64,000 nucleotides of DNA, taken from assembly GCA_944990035.1 (NCBI GenBank), contig CALYLX010000142.1, forward strand, positions 744,001 through 808,000. The letters run 5' to 3'. Below the pieces are notes generated by a model that worked only from the letters and a program-made list of their open reading frames with translations, was not told the DNA's origin and did not search any database. The position numbers were made by a program, and so were the translations under genes. This document shows, piece by piece, positions 10,631 through 21,400 of the stretch; position 1 is the first letter of the stretch, and each line of letters starts with the position of its first letter. The stretch comes from Clitopilus passeckerianus (lineage: Eukaryota > Basidiomycota > Agaricomycetes > Agaricales > Entolomataceae).

Positions 10631-11083
10631 CCGAGTGGCTGGGAGACAGAATTCACGATTCAGAGGCGTAGATTCCAGCATGGCCGTTTACGGTTGCGAA
10701 CCACAAGGACAGAGGCCTTTTTAGATCACAAAAGCTTAGGAGACTCGAGACATGTATCAGTTTTAAATTGCTCCTTTTCCAAGTATGACCTGATACGTCG
10801 ATCATAACATTGAAGACGTCGAGAGCGTTATGAAAGGCATCGTCCACATTAAAGTTGGCGGTTTCCGCCAAGCTGCAAGAGCCGTGACGTCTTCGTGATT
10901 GTGACGCGGGCCGTACAGCTGTGTTGTTCACAAGCTCAGGCCATCTCCACATTCATAGCAGTCTTGCCCTCCTCACAGTTCACCGTTGAGGGCCTTATAA
11001 TTTGACGACTTGACGACTTTGGGAACTATTTGCAACGTCTCAGTACCTTATCATCTCTTAACAGCCCTTTCACTACTACTACC
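10631..11083. other. Divergent promoter region, no gene seen
   Basis: About 450 bp between the decayed MYND gene (minus) and the SYLF gene (plus). Open frames here have no recognisable domain. It should contain the SYLF promoter; pyrimidine-rich sequence precedes that ATG. Confidence 0.4.
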
Positions 11084-12163
11084 ATGTCCATGCTCGATAA
11101 ATTCCGCAAAGGCGCCCAGAAGGCTGGGATTCAAGCAACAGCTTTCATGCAATCTAGCTCTAACAAGATAGCTACTGGGTCAAGGGACTTTGTCCAAGGC
11201 TTTACCCTTCCAGGAGAAGCCGAGAAGGCTGCCAAGATCCTCGAGAGTTTCCTTGGTTCGTTGCTTTAACGTCGTATTCAACCCGAATAGTCTCTCAACA
11301 TTTCCATAGCTGACCCAGAGAATCCCGCGTCTGCACTCAACTCAATTCCCAAAGCTGTCCTACTCAACGCTCGTGGTACGTCTCTGATCATGTTGCCCCG
11401 CCTACTCTGCCTGACTCCAACCCTGTCCTCTTCTCTCACTCACACAATCACCCAATTCCACCGAACCGATCTACCCATTTCCCACCCGGTTGACCCTTCT
11501 TCGCAATAGGCCTCGCAATCTTCCAAGTCCTCAAAGCAGGATTCGTATTCTCCGGAAAAGCCGGCTCAGGTCTCGTCATCGCCAGGCTCCCCGACGGCTC
11601 TTGGTCTGCGCCCTCCTGCATCGCTACTGGTGGCCTCGGCTGGGGTCTCCAAATCGGAGCAGACATCACAGACTTTGTCATCGTGCTCAACAGCGAAGAC
11701 GCTGTCCGTGCTTTCAGTTTGGGTGGAAACGTGACTATTGGTGGCAATGTCAGCGCTTCTGCGGGTCCGATTGGTACTGGTGGAAGTGTACAGGCTAGTT
11801 TGGCCCATCCGGCGCCCATGTTCTCGTATTCGAAGTCAAAGGGTATGTTACAACTTTAGAATGGCTCAATAGACGGCATTACTGAAATTATTCATAGGTC
11901 TTTTCGCTGGCATGTCCCTTGAGGGCACCGTCCTCATTGAACGCAAGGATGCCAACCGCGATTTCTACGGTTCACCGGTTCCTGCTAAGGATATTCTCGG
12001 TGGCCGAGTCCCACCGCCCGAAGTTGCCTCCAAGCTCTACGAAATCATAGAAGCTGCAGAGGGTTTGGACGAGTCTGGAGTACCGGAAGCTTCGTACATC
12101 CCATCTCAGCCAGCTGGACTTGGAGGTCACCAGATGGTATTTGATGCTGAAGGTCATCACTGA
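11084..12163 (+). CDS. SYLF (Ysc84/Lsb3-like, DUF500) domain protein
   Basis: SYLF proteins bind phosphoinositides and actin; yeast Lsb3/Ysc84 work in actin patches and endocytosis with Las17. The ATG at 11084 (SMLDKFRKGAQKAGIQ) starts the domain directly. Four exons join in frame: 11084 to about 11255, 11311-11376, 11511-11842 and 11899-12163. Hallmark residues are present: LNARGLAIFQVLKAGF, SGKAGSGLVIARL, DGSWSAPSCI and the helix-strand GADITDFVIVLN. The Gly-rich GGNVTIGGNVSASAGPIG segment follows. The C-terminus (about 60 residues after PPPEVASKLYEIIE) has no SH3 domain, unlike Lsb3/Ysc84, so this is the short SYLF-only form common in basidiomycetes. The gene is convergent with the repeat-protein gene to its right. 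Confidence 0.9.
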
Positions 12164-12621
12164 GAGACCGTATTGGACAATGCTCATGCATTAGGTCTAT
12201 GATAGGATGATGGTAGGTTAGCTGGATATAACGTTTGACCTTTCTCGTACTTTGTATAATACTGCTGCGCATCGGATTCTGTGTAAGCTACGCATCCATA
12301 AGTTTGCCAGGCCCCATACGATATGGTATCTCTGTTATTTGAAGTCACGTTGGTGCATTAAGATGAATCGAAGTCATCTCTTTTTCTCTGTTGTTAGAAG
12401 TGAATGGAGATTGGAATGAACCCATCTGAAAGAGGTTCATGTTGCTTCGAAGTTCGCGATCTATCTGAAAGAAATCTCGCGCCATATATGAGCGATAAAT
12501 GAGTGGCATTTAACTGGTCCTACTATTGCTGTCACCTCCCGAGCACATCTCGGGAGGGATCAACGCTAATGATACATTTCTTTATTATAACTTCCATTCG
12601 TAATATACCAGCCCTTTAAAT
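12164..12621. other. Convergent 3' intergenic region
   Basis: About 460 bp between two convergent genes; expected to hold both 3' UTRs. It contains the short palindromic stretch CTCCCGAGCACATCTCGGGAG near 12536-12556 (7-bp arms), which could form a hairpin. No coding sequence seen. Confidence 0.4.
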
Positions 12622-14033
12622 TTAATCGAGCTCCTCCAATTCCATAGCGCGGGCCACCAGGTAGGTAATGAGCGCCTCAGAGAGATCCCTCTTCTTCTTC
12701 TCACCGAAGGGGTGCTTGGCAGCGACCAACTTGCCGACCTCAGCAGAAACAGAGGGTTTCTGGTGGTGGGGCAATTTGGGGATGCTAATAGAGTCAAGAG
12801 TTAGCGGGATTCACGATGAGGAGGGAGAAAGAGTAAACATACCTGGGCATCTTGTGAAGAGCACCACCAGAGGTGGACTTGTGGGACGACGACTGGTGCA
12901 CGGGGTGGTCCTGAAGGAAGGAGTGGCGGTGGTTCTGAGCCTCACCAGCGCGCTTGGTGCCGAGACCAGTGTTGATCTTGTCGACGACGTCGGGGAGGTG
13001 GCCGACGGCTTCCTTGCCGAGATGTTTAAGGGGATTGCCACCAGGTGCACGAGCGAAGATCTCATAGAGCTCATCTTCGACAAGGTCGCGTTCGTAGAGA
13101 GCCTCGTAAAGATCGCGCTTCTTCTTGTCGCCGAAGGGGTGCTTGGCAGCAACCAACTTGCCGACCTCAGCAGAAACAGAGGGCTTCTGGTGGTGGGGCA
13201 ATTTGGGAATGCTAATAAGGTCGAGAGTTAGCGAATCTGATGAGGAGAGAGAAAGAGTAAACATACCTGGGCATCTTGTGAAGAGCACCGCCGCCGGTAG
13301 TAGAGTGGTGGGTCGACTGGTGGACCGGGTGATCTTGGAGGAAGGAGTGGCGGTGGTTTTGAGCCTCGCCAGCTCGCTTGGTGCCGAGACCAGTGTTGAT
13401 CTTGTCGACGACGTCGGGGAGGTGGCCTACAGCTTCCTTGCCGAGGTGTTTGAGGGGATTGCCACCAGGTGCACGAGCAAAGATCTCGTAGAGCTCATCT
13501 TCGATGAGGTCACGTTCGTAGAGAGCCTCGTAGAGATCGCGCTTCTTCTTGTCGCCGAAGGGGTGCTTGGCAGCGACCAACTTGCCGACCTCAGCAGAAA
13601 CAGAGGGCTTCTGGTGATGGGGCAGTTTGGGGATGCTAAAGGAATCTTCAGTTAGCAAATTTACACTGTCGAGAGTGAAAGAGTAATCATACCTGGGCAT
13701 CTTGTGGAGAGCACCTCCAGATGTGGAGTGGTGGGTGGTCGACTGGTGGACGGGATGATCCTGAAGGAAGGAGTGGCGATGGTTCTGGGCCTCACCAGCG
13801 CGCTTGGTGCCGAGGCCGGTGTTAATCTTGTCGACGACGTCGGGGAGGTGGCCTACAGCCTCCTTGCCGAGGTGCTTGAGGGGGTTACCACCGGGTGCAC
13901 GGGCATAGAGTCCGTAAACCTCGTCATTGACAAGGTCACGCTCATAGACAGCATCGTAGGTGGGGCGAGCAGCGACGCTGGTAGAGACAGCAAGGGCGAC
14001 AGCGACAGTGGAGAGTTGAATTTTTCCGACCAT
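12622..14033 (-). CDS. Secreted Kex2-site tandem-repeat protein (putative peptide precursor)
   Basis: Four exons (14033-13693, 13635-13267, 13211-12843, 12784-12622) join in frame to give 413 residues. Exon 1 begins with a signal peptide (GKIQLSTVAVALAVSTSVAA). The rest is a tandem repeat: exons 2 and 3 are each exactly 369 nt (123 residues) and nearly identical, exon 1 holds the back part of a unit, and exon 4 holds the front part plus a short tail ending ELEELD. Each full unit has two basic processing sites, KKKR before DLYEALYERDL and TKR before AGEAQNHRHSF. Kex2-type cleavage would release two recurring peptides of about 53 and 65 residues. There are only isolated aromatics and no Cys in the repeats. 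The introns (57, 55 and 58 nt) begin alike, GTATG(A/T)TTACTCTTTC, so exon and intron were duplicated together. Layout matches fungal Kex2-processed repetitive proteins; no UstYa-like (DUF3328) partner is seen nearby. Function unknown. Confidence 0.85.
12622..14033 (-). repeat. Intragenic tandem repeat, period about 425 bp
   Basis: Three acceptor-to-acceptor intervals mark the units: exon starts at 13635, 13211 and 12784 give periods of 424 and 427 bp. The exon-1 portion (14033-13693) matches the back of the unit after its signal peptide, and exon 4 the front. Differences between copies cluster in the Ser/Thr/His-rich segment before GGALHKMP and in the introns. Strong similarity between units implies recent duplication or gene conversion. 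Confidence 0.9.
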
Positions 14034-14150
14034 GATGAATTTAGATGTAAAGGTGGTAAGTTGAAGGAAAGAAGAGAAGTTTCGTCAAGAAAATGCTTCG
14101 GTAGGAAAGATTGGGTGAGACCAGCTGAAGAATCACCATGATTCTCGAGA

Positions 14151-14160
14151 CCTTTTATAC
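14151..14160 (-). promoter_or_regulatory. TATA box of the repeat-protein gene
   Basis: GTATAAAAGG on the minus strand lies about 120 bp upstream of the ATG at 14033. A perfect TATA box is unusual among the genes here and suits a strongly or conditionally expressed secreted product. Confidence 0.6.
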
Positions 14161-14455
14161 TGGAAGCCGTCGTTAAGCGAGAGCGAGTATATCATCTTGG
14201 TGTAGGCCAAAACAAGTTGTGAAACGATCAACGGCGCTGTGCTGTACAGATGAGATGAGTGGAGACGCTCCGCCTTCAGCTAATGGCCGTGTGAAATTGA
14301 AGTTGAAACGAGAAAGTCTGATCCAACTCTGATCCAAATCTCAACTCGTCACGACGATTATTGAATAGAGCCGCTCCTGGGCGCTGTTCTCTCATCAAAT
14401 ATGTTATGCGATGAAGTCACAGGTCTTGTCACGATTCTACAATTTAGTGGAAACA
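14161..14455. other. Upstream region of the repeat-protein gene
   Basis: Roughly 300 bp between the TATA box and the 3' end of the F-box-like gene. No coding sequence recognised. Confidence 0.4.
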
Positions 14456-15422
14456 CTACAATAACATCAAACAACCACCGTTTTCAAAAGTAAGGACCTG
14501 CCCAGTCGTCCGATTAATCACCCGCACCTTTCGATGAAGCTTTTGATCTTGTTTAATCTGAAACAAGGTGAAGAAATTTCCAGGGTGGCCACCCGGCCAA
14601 AGTATGACGTTCATTTCCTTCACTTGTTCTGCTGCGGCCAGGCTGCCGAGGTTCGCAAGGGAGAAACTTCCAGGTGCTAGCGTCACAGTGTGCAGCAAAG
14701 GAGTGTGGCTTATGTGCGAGAGGATCGAATTGGCTTGAACTTCGGGAACGGGTACACCGACATGGAGGCAGCCGGCCAATGGATCCGAAGACTGAATATC
14801 GAGCGTGATGTGATTCTGCATCTTACGGTCAATGACTGAATGGATAACAAGAGTGAGGACTAACCAGGTTGCTCCAGGACGAGAAGCACTGGACGATATG
14901 ATCAATTAGAAACGAGTGTGAAGGCGTCCATTGGAATTGGTCTGGGCTGGGCTTCTGGTGTGATATTAGCTCTGAAGGATTGATACACTTCAAAGCCTCT
15001 ACAAGTGTATCGGGGTTGAACTGGACTTCAGCAATGATCGTCAGGGAGAGAACTTGAACATTCGGCGTCTTGCTGAGGATATTGCAGACGCCTTCAATGT
15101 CATTTCCGTCATCCACAACCAGCTTCTTGACCACCCTCCCTAGATGTGCATTTTCGGCGACCTTCAGCATGTTCCAAAGTTTTGTGGTGTGCATCGGGGA
15201 AGACAAAACAATGTCGTGGTAAAGGAATGGCTCAGAGACCTGTTTCCACTGCTTGCAAACGAGCATAGCAGAGTGACGAGAGATGTAGTGTCTGTCCTCT
15301 GGCCCGTCAAGGAATTTGGCATTTGTATGGTACCGGTGCGAAGATAAAGGTCACTCTGGGCTAGGAAGATTGGAGACGATTATTTGGACTAGCTCATCCG
15401 GCAAATGGGGGATCTTTGGCAT
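14456..15422 (-). CDS. F-box-like protein with LRR-like body
   Basis: The ATG at 15422 starts PKIPHLPDELVQIIVSNLPSPE, the first half of an F-box. A 63-nt intron (GTGACC...GGACAG) removes an in-frame stop and joins HYISRHSAMLVCKQW, completing the F-box. The body follows (KQVSEPFLYHDIVL, LGRVVKKLVVDDG, VCNILSKTPNVQVLSL), a divergent leucine-rich pattern. A second intron (GTTAGT...GATGCAG) leads to the last exon ending FENGGCLMLL. The frame is intact throughout, about 280 residues. F-box proteins recruit substrates to SCF ubiquitin ligases; this substrate is unknown. It is the intact paralog of the broken gene at 7939-8893, and comparison of the two fixes the splice sites. Confidence 0.7.
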
Positions 15423-16140
15423 GCTGGGACCCTAGCAAAGAAGATCTTGGGGGGTTATGGTTATATACTCGGACATGGTCGGCAGTCCCGGTGACGCCTC
15501 GAATTTTGAAATTTGAAAGCTCGATTTATGGCGTCCGATCGGCTTTGGGATTGACGAGGTCATTTTCTGGGCAGTTGTTTCTTGGGCCACCTTCCCAGGT
15601 TCAAAGAGGTTGCTGTATGGACGCCAAAGAATCTGACCAATTGCAGAACAGTGGTCTTCGATTGATTTGCAGGAAAGGCTCGCCATGCTGGTTCCATCCG
15701 TACAGAGACGCCATTTTGGAAATTTCATCAAAGAAGCATGAGTTACAGAGTACCCGTTGACGTGAGTGAGTGTTCTCGAAGCCAACCAATAGACACCTGA
15801 TAGGCATGAAACTCCCTTGCTGTCGTCGCGCAGCCAGAGCTGAAGCTTTACTGAGTTCGGCGGGTTGAGCTCTGAAGGCCGAATATACGGGAACTACACA
15901 TCGACAAGGAAGAGGAATGAGGAATGGTGGCATTAGACGGGCTCGCCATGCACAGATATTGCATTGTCCAACTTTCAACTGCCCAGGAAGGCCATTTTTG
16001 AACTCAGCAGCTCTGACCAACTCCAAGCTTTGGAAAGCAGAATCTAATAGCATGTCAGGCAAATGCATAATATATATACACTAGCAATTAAAGGGTATCA
16101 ATAAAACAGTCTATATAAATTCCACATCCCTCCTCTTCAA
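15423..16140. other. Intergenic region with unrecognised open frames
   Basis: About 720 bp between two minus-strand genes. Minus-strand frames here (a start at 16068 and another near 15785) are open for 117-155 codons but show no domain, and their hydrophobic/Cys pattern is not informative. A small unknown gene or remnant cannot be excluded; nothing was called. Confidence 0.3.
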
Positions 16141-18213
16141 CTAAAGGTATTTATCCCAGAATCCCTGCGTCCCATTTGTCGGTGCTGCCCACTCCTCAAT
16201 CCCGAGCAACTTGATCACCAAGTTATAGATCTCAACATTCTGGAATCTCTCCATGATATAGGCCTTGTGATCCGTCGAATGCCAATCCTTATGAGGACGT
16301 TTACCAGACACATGCAGAGCTTTCATGTCGGTACTGAATGGGCCGTGGGCGATGAAGATGGCTTGCATGGCTTCAGCTTCGTTGTCGTAGCCATGATTCT
16401 AAAATCGCAATCGTTGAGTTCTGGAATGATGGGAAAGGAGGCGGGAAACATACGCCTTTGCTCATGCCGACATCTCCTTCCTTCCTAGTAGTCAGCACGT
16501 AATCGATCTGGGGGACAACGTAGATGGGTGCAATCCTATCCCCGTGGCTGAAGTGCCACCTCTCTGGCATGGTATTATGCGTGAACACGCCAAACTTCTT
16601 CCCATCATCTTTATCCGCTGCCTCTTCTAACAACCTTAGATAATGGGTCACATTTGCGCCTTCGTGGAAGCGGAGACCCATAGCAGGCCATCCGTCCTCA
16701 TGTGCGATGGCGTCGAAGCCGTCTTGTCCAATGATGTCGTCCATGTAAATGAGCGTGGGGTGTGACGTATCGGTCATGCCGTGGTCGGAAACGAAGACAA
16801 CATCAACGATGTCAGTAAGATTGCGCGAGGCAAGTGAGGCATGAAGGTTCTTCGCAAAAGTGTCGACATTGCCCAGGACATGCTATGGTCAAATTAGTGC
16901 CGATATTCGTGCGACCGATAACTGCCAACTCACATTAACGAGTGACGAGCCAGGTCCTGCCTTATGTCCAGCTTGGTCCAATGAAGGCTCATAAACTAGA
17001 AATACGTCAAATGGGTCCAGCTTGCAAAGCGATTAAACTAACCTGTAATGAGCTGAGGTCGCTCTGCGTCCGGAAGGTCAATCCAATCCATAATTTGGTC
17101 GTGCTTAACCTTCAGAGGAACATGGTCCCTCCAACCAACGAAATATGTTGACTTTGCACCTGACGAGGTTGTCGGAGGGCCAGGCCTAAATGGTGCCGTC
17201 AGCTTCAGAAGAGTGCAAATAGACGAAGAGTAGGCATACCACATGAGGTTGGCGGTTACCACGCCAGCCTTTTCAGCTGTTTCCCACATCTGCACACGAA
17301 TTAGAAAAGGTAAAGGTTACAATGGTTTTCATATTTACAGGCTCACCAAACCACCAGTCAGGTTTCCAAGCGGACTCTATGCGATTGTAGTGGAACTCTT
17401 CTTCTGACTTTGGATCCCAGAAGTTCTGTAAAAAAGGCAATGTGAGCTGGGATGACTATCCACCAAAGGGTTCCCGTACGTTTGCAATTATGCCATGGGA
17501 TTCAGCGTATAGGCCAGTCCTACAATATCATCAGGGCAAGTCGTAATTGTTGGTCAAGAGTCCTCCTCACATAAGAGCCCAGTGGTTCCTGGGAGAAGAA
17601 AGTCAGGAGGATATTATAAGATTTGGATGATAGTGACTCACGGGAAGGTCAAGGTCTACGTAGAATAGCATGAGTAAAATCTTTCTTCATGAACTTTAGC
17701 CCACTTACAGGGAACACCGGTCGCATGGATTTCGCTCGTAGCCCATCCTTGCTGATGTCAAGAAGGTGAGGTGTCAATCCTCGATCCAGGTAGTCAGCTC
17801 TACAGCCGAAGAAAAGTTAGAATGGTCCAGCGCATAAGGGGTTGGCGGTAGAAATACCTCAGCCCGTCAATGGAGACGATAATAACGGTCCTCTTGAACT
17901 CGTTTGTTCCATTTGACCTCGTATTGCCCTCACCCAAGAACCATTGGCTGTGGGCCGCCAACTCTTTCTTGCTCCAACCACCTTCATACGCCACCGTCCT
18001 TGTGAATGCACCGGTGATGAGAAGCGCAATGAAGACCGAAGCAACAACGACTATCTTCTTCCGTGACCATTGAATAGCGCTTTTCGAGGGTTCTTCTGCA
18101 TATTTGGTGCCGGACCCCTGACCTACTCCAGAGAGGAGGCCTTCTTCTTCTTCGACGGTTTGAGTCCTCTTGAGAGAGGGCTTAGCCTTTCTGGATGAGT
18201 CGTGAGCTTCCAT
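16141..18213 (-). CDS. Type II membrane nucleotide pyrophosphatase/phosphodiesterase (NPP family)
   Basis: NPP enzymes (yeast Npp1/2) hydrolyse extracellular or vacuolar nucleotide phosphodiesters with two zinc ions. The ATG at 18213 begins EAHDSSRKAKPSLKRTQTVEEEE, a cytosolic tail, then a signal anchor (KIVVVASVFIALLITGAFT). The alkaline-phosphatase-fold motifs follow across many small exons: VIIVSIDGLRADYL (metal-binding Asp), TLTFPNHWALMTGLYAESHG (nucleophile Thr), FWDPKSEEEF, then VYEPSLDQAGHKAGPG (metal site) and VVFVSDHGMTDT (metal-binding Asp-His). The C-terminus carries AIFIAHGPFSTDM and the ending GFWDKYL. Introns in the middle are dense, and a few of the small exons between 17300 and 17800 are placed only approximately. 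It lies 230 bp downstream of midasin on the same strand. Confidence 0.88.
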
Positions 18214-18444
18214 GGCTGGGTGCCGCCCTGCGAACTTGTGCAAGAGGGTGGGAGAGGGACGTGGTAAAGGCAAGTAGTCAAGCTTTCAAGCCGAAGACCA
18301 AGCACAGCTTGATAGCAGCAGATTGATGCGACCTGCCATTCCTGGCAGGGTCAGCTTTCGTTCACATTTTTGGTGACAAATTAATGAATTTATGTGTACG
18401 ATATGTAAAGTAAAAGTGCAAGTAAAGAAATCTATGATGGGGAA

Positions 18445-21400
18445 CTACTCTTCTGAAATACGCTCAAAGAACTGCTTTAAGGTACTACCCAACACCTCTG
18501 GTAGAGCCTCCACATTCCTCAAGACCACGTAATACTCGAAGGGGAACGAGTCAAGATATTTCTGCAACTGCAACTCCATACGCCCATCCACATTCTTGAA
18601 CTCAGCCTTGTCCATCGTCAATATAGACCCTTGAGCGGGGCCATTTTGGTTTGGGTTGGCGGCTGATGGGACGACACCAGCGGTTGAATGGAGCGAATCC
18701 AGGATGACGAACACGATCATGACTCGTTGCTCTTCTGCTTTCCGTAGGACTGTGCGGAGCTTGTCGTGGTCCTGGCACATGCCATCCGAGATGATGAATT
18801 GGAGCTGCCAAAGGTCACCAGCGGTAGCGGAACTGGTTGCCCTGCGCTCTCGCGCCTTCTCAAGGACCTTCAAGCTTGTCTCGACGAGGGAAAGCACGTT
18901 GGTCGCCTTTTGGTTGAAATGGAAGGCGTTCATGACTTTTGTGCCAGCTTGATCTGTGAATGGGCCTTCGTCGAATCCATGGAGAATGTCGACACCTTCC
19001 CCGAATCTGGCAATTGCGATATCACCAGCTTCGAGTCGGCTCAGAGCCTTGGAGACGAGGGCGAGGGTTTCGAATGCGAGATGGATAGAGTGGGATTCGG
19101 CCATGGATCGGGAGTCGTCGATGGAGATGAGAACTTGGTATTCCCTCTGACTTGGCCTTGTCCTGCGCAACCAGATTTTGTCCTTGGTATAGTCGCTGGC
19201 AATATATGAGATGATCTTCTTCATATTCAGCCTCTTCCCGGTGCGGTAGTCACCCTTTAGCCTGGTAGCGAGAGTGGGTTCTAGGATAAGGCGGAGTTGC
19301 TCGCAAAGAGCATAGGCCAAATCATGGGTGAGGGATTCATATGTGCGCCATATCTTTTCACCTCCAGCTTCAGGGAAGCCTTGTGACTGCCATTCTCGGA
19401 GGGAGGCTTCGGCCGCCTCCTCCATCTCTTCGAGAGCATCAGGATCAATCTTGCGGGTGAGAGCATCGGAAGTAGAAGTCAGGGATGGTTGGTTTGCTGC
19501 CGGGCGGGAGCTTTTGGGAATAGCACCCTCGACATCATCTCGCCTTTCTGACGAGGGGAGGTCCCCGTGCTGGAAGCGTTCCTGTGCCGAAGATTGCTGC
19601 AAGTTCTCCTCACCCATTGGCATGTCGATATCCATCGGCGCCGCCTCTCCCTGTTGTTCTTCCTCATCAACTAGCCTCAGATCGTTCAACTTCGCAGCCT
19701 GCTCCTGGCCAGCGGGGCCTAAAGCTTGCATATCGTGGTCTGCGTCCTCCGGTTGCAGGTACTCCAGTTGAGATTGATTTGGAACATCACCGACTTGCTC
19801 CTTGGGGACATCTCGTTTCTCTGAAGACAGAATTTCGTCGAATCGTTGTCTGACCTCATTGAGAGCGTCACCAAGGCTGCGTAGAGGGTTGGTTGTGATT
19901 GAAGTGTCTGGCTGTGAAGGTGCTTGGCCTTCTTGAACGCCTGAAGTGGCGGGTCCCGCCGTCTGGGAGTCGGAGGTTTCTGTGTTCTGGGATTGCTGAC
20001 CGACCGGCTGTGACTCACTAGATGACACTCGAGTTAAAGCTATTGACATGGAAAAGAGATGTGAGTGCTCACTTTTGCTGCTCCAAGGACTTTGTATCTG
20101 CAGAGACATTCTGCTGATTGGAGGTTGCCTGGGTGCCACCTGCTTGGACCGTTGTTGCACTGTCACCAGTTTCTGGATTCTTCTCTTCCTCCAGGGCTGT
20201 ACCACCATCGCCCTTAGTAAGGTCGGGACGAGCTATTGCCTCATTCTTGTCCTCGTCCATTTCTTCGTCTTCAGACTCCTCGTCCTTTTGGCCATTCTGG
20301 GCTTCCTTGGGTTGGTTAGAATACTCTGGGCCCTCGTCTTGATCCATGGAATCAGGAATGTCTTCGGGTATTTGATCTTCTTGGATCCAGTTCTCCTCGC
20401 GTTTGTTCTCTTCTTTCGAATCCTTCGGCATATCCTCCTCCTCCTCCACTGGGGTTCGATCGTTTTCATCCTCCTCTACGTCCGACATATCATCGCCATC
20501 TTGTTTGAGGTCATCTCCAAGGTCCATGTCTTCTGGAAGGTCCAGCGTATTTGCATCCTGGATATGATCGTCTTTTGGTGCCCCGCTAGCGTTTGGTGCT
20601 TCGTCATCCTCCTCCATGTCTCCTCCCGGCTCCTCCTCCTCCTCCTCTTCATTGTCACCATCCTTCGTCTCCTGCTTTCCCTTAGAAGGCTCCTGTTTCT
20701 GTTTCGACTCCTTCTGTTTTCCTTCCTTAGCCACAACCTCTGAATCGCCCTCTTTGTCTTTTGATCTATCTTCGTCCATTTTCTCGTCATCTTTCTCATT
20801 ACTTTCTGGCCCCTTTTCGTCTCCCCACAACTTCTCATCAACTGCGTCAGGATCCTTCGGGTCAAGAGCTTCTATCCTTTCCTCTGGGTCCGCTTCGCTT
20901 TCGTCGTCGGAGTCCCCTTCTTCGTCTTCTTCTGCATCCGATACATCCTCCAGATCTCCTCCGATGTCCTCACTCATCTCGATGGTGCCCTTGTCGTCCC
21001 GGTCGCTCTTGTTCTTATCTTGTTTATCTCCGTCGTCTCCCTTCAAACCCTCAACTTGGCTTTCATCTTCAATTTCCTTGCTAACATTATCCGTGCCTGA
21101 TCCTTCACCGAGACCGAGACCACCTGCAGCCTCGCCCCCAACCCCGCCATCGCCTTGTTCTTCGCCATCCGGAGGCTGACAGAAACCTTCTTTGGCCAAC
21201 CTGCGCATGATGGAGACGAGGATGAAGTCCAATTTGAGTAGCGCCGTTGTCCAGTCCTTGTGAGAAGATAGTTGCGTCTTGGCAAGCGAAAGGTAGATGT
21301 CGAGGAAAGGTTTGATTGCAAGAACTTTACCAGTCGCAGTGGAGGGATCGGATAGGATAAATGGTAGCGCATCGTCGAGGGACGATGAGATGACTTCGAT

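Noticed and set aside
12668..14141. Three long plus-strand open frames (145-187 codons) antisense to the repeat-protein gene
   Set aside because: They repeat with the same period because the minus-strand gene does, lack a signal peptide or domain, and the minus strand has consistent exons, introns and TATA box.
15352..15364. In-frame TGA after SPE in the intact F-box gene, suggesting a nonsense mutation
   Set aside because: It lies in a 63-nt intron (GTGACC...GGACAG) whose removal rebuilds a normal F-box.
20048..21179. Plus-strand open frames rich in Leu or Ser over the midasin acidic region
   Set aside because: They are antisense shadows of D/E-rich codons (GAG/GAA/GAT) in midasin.
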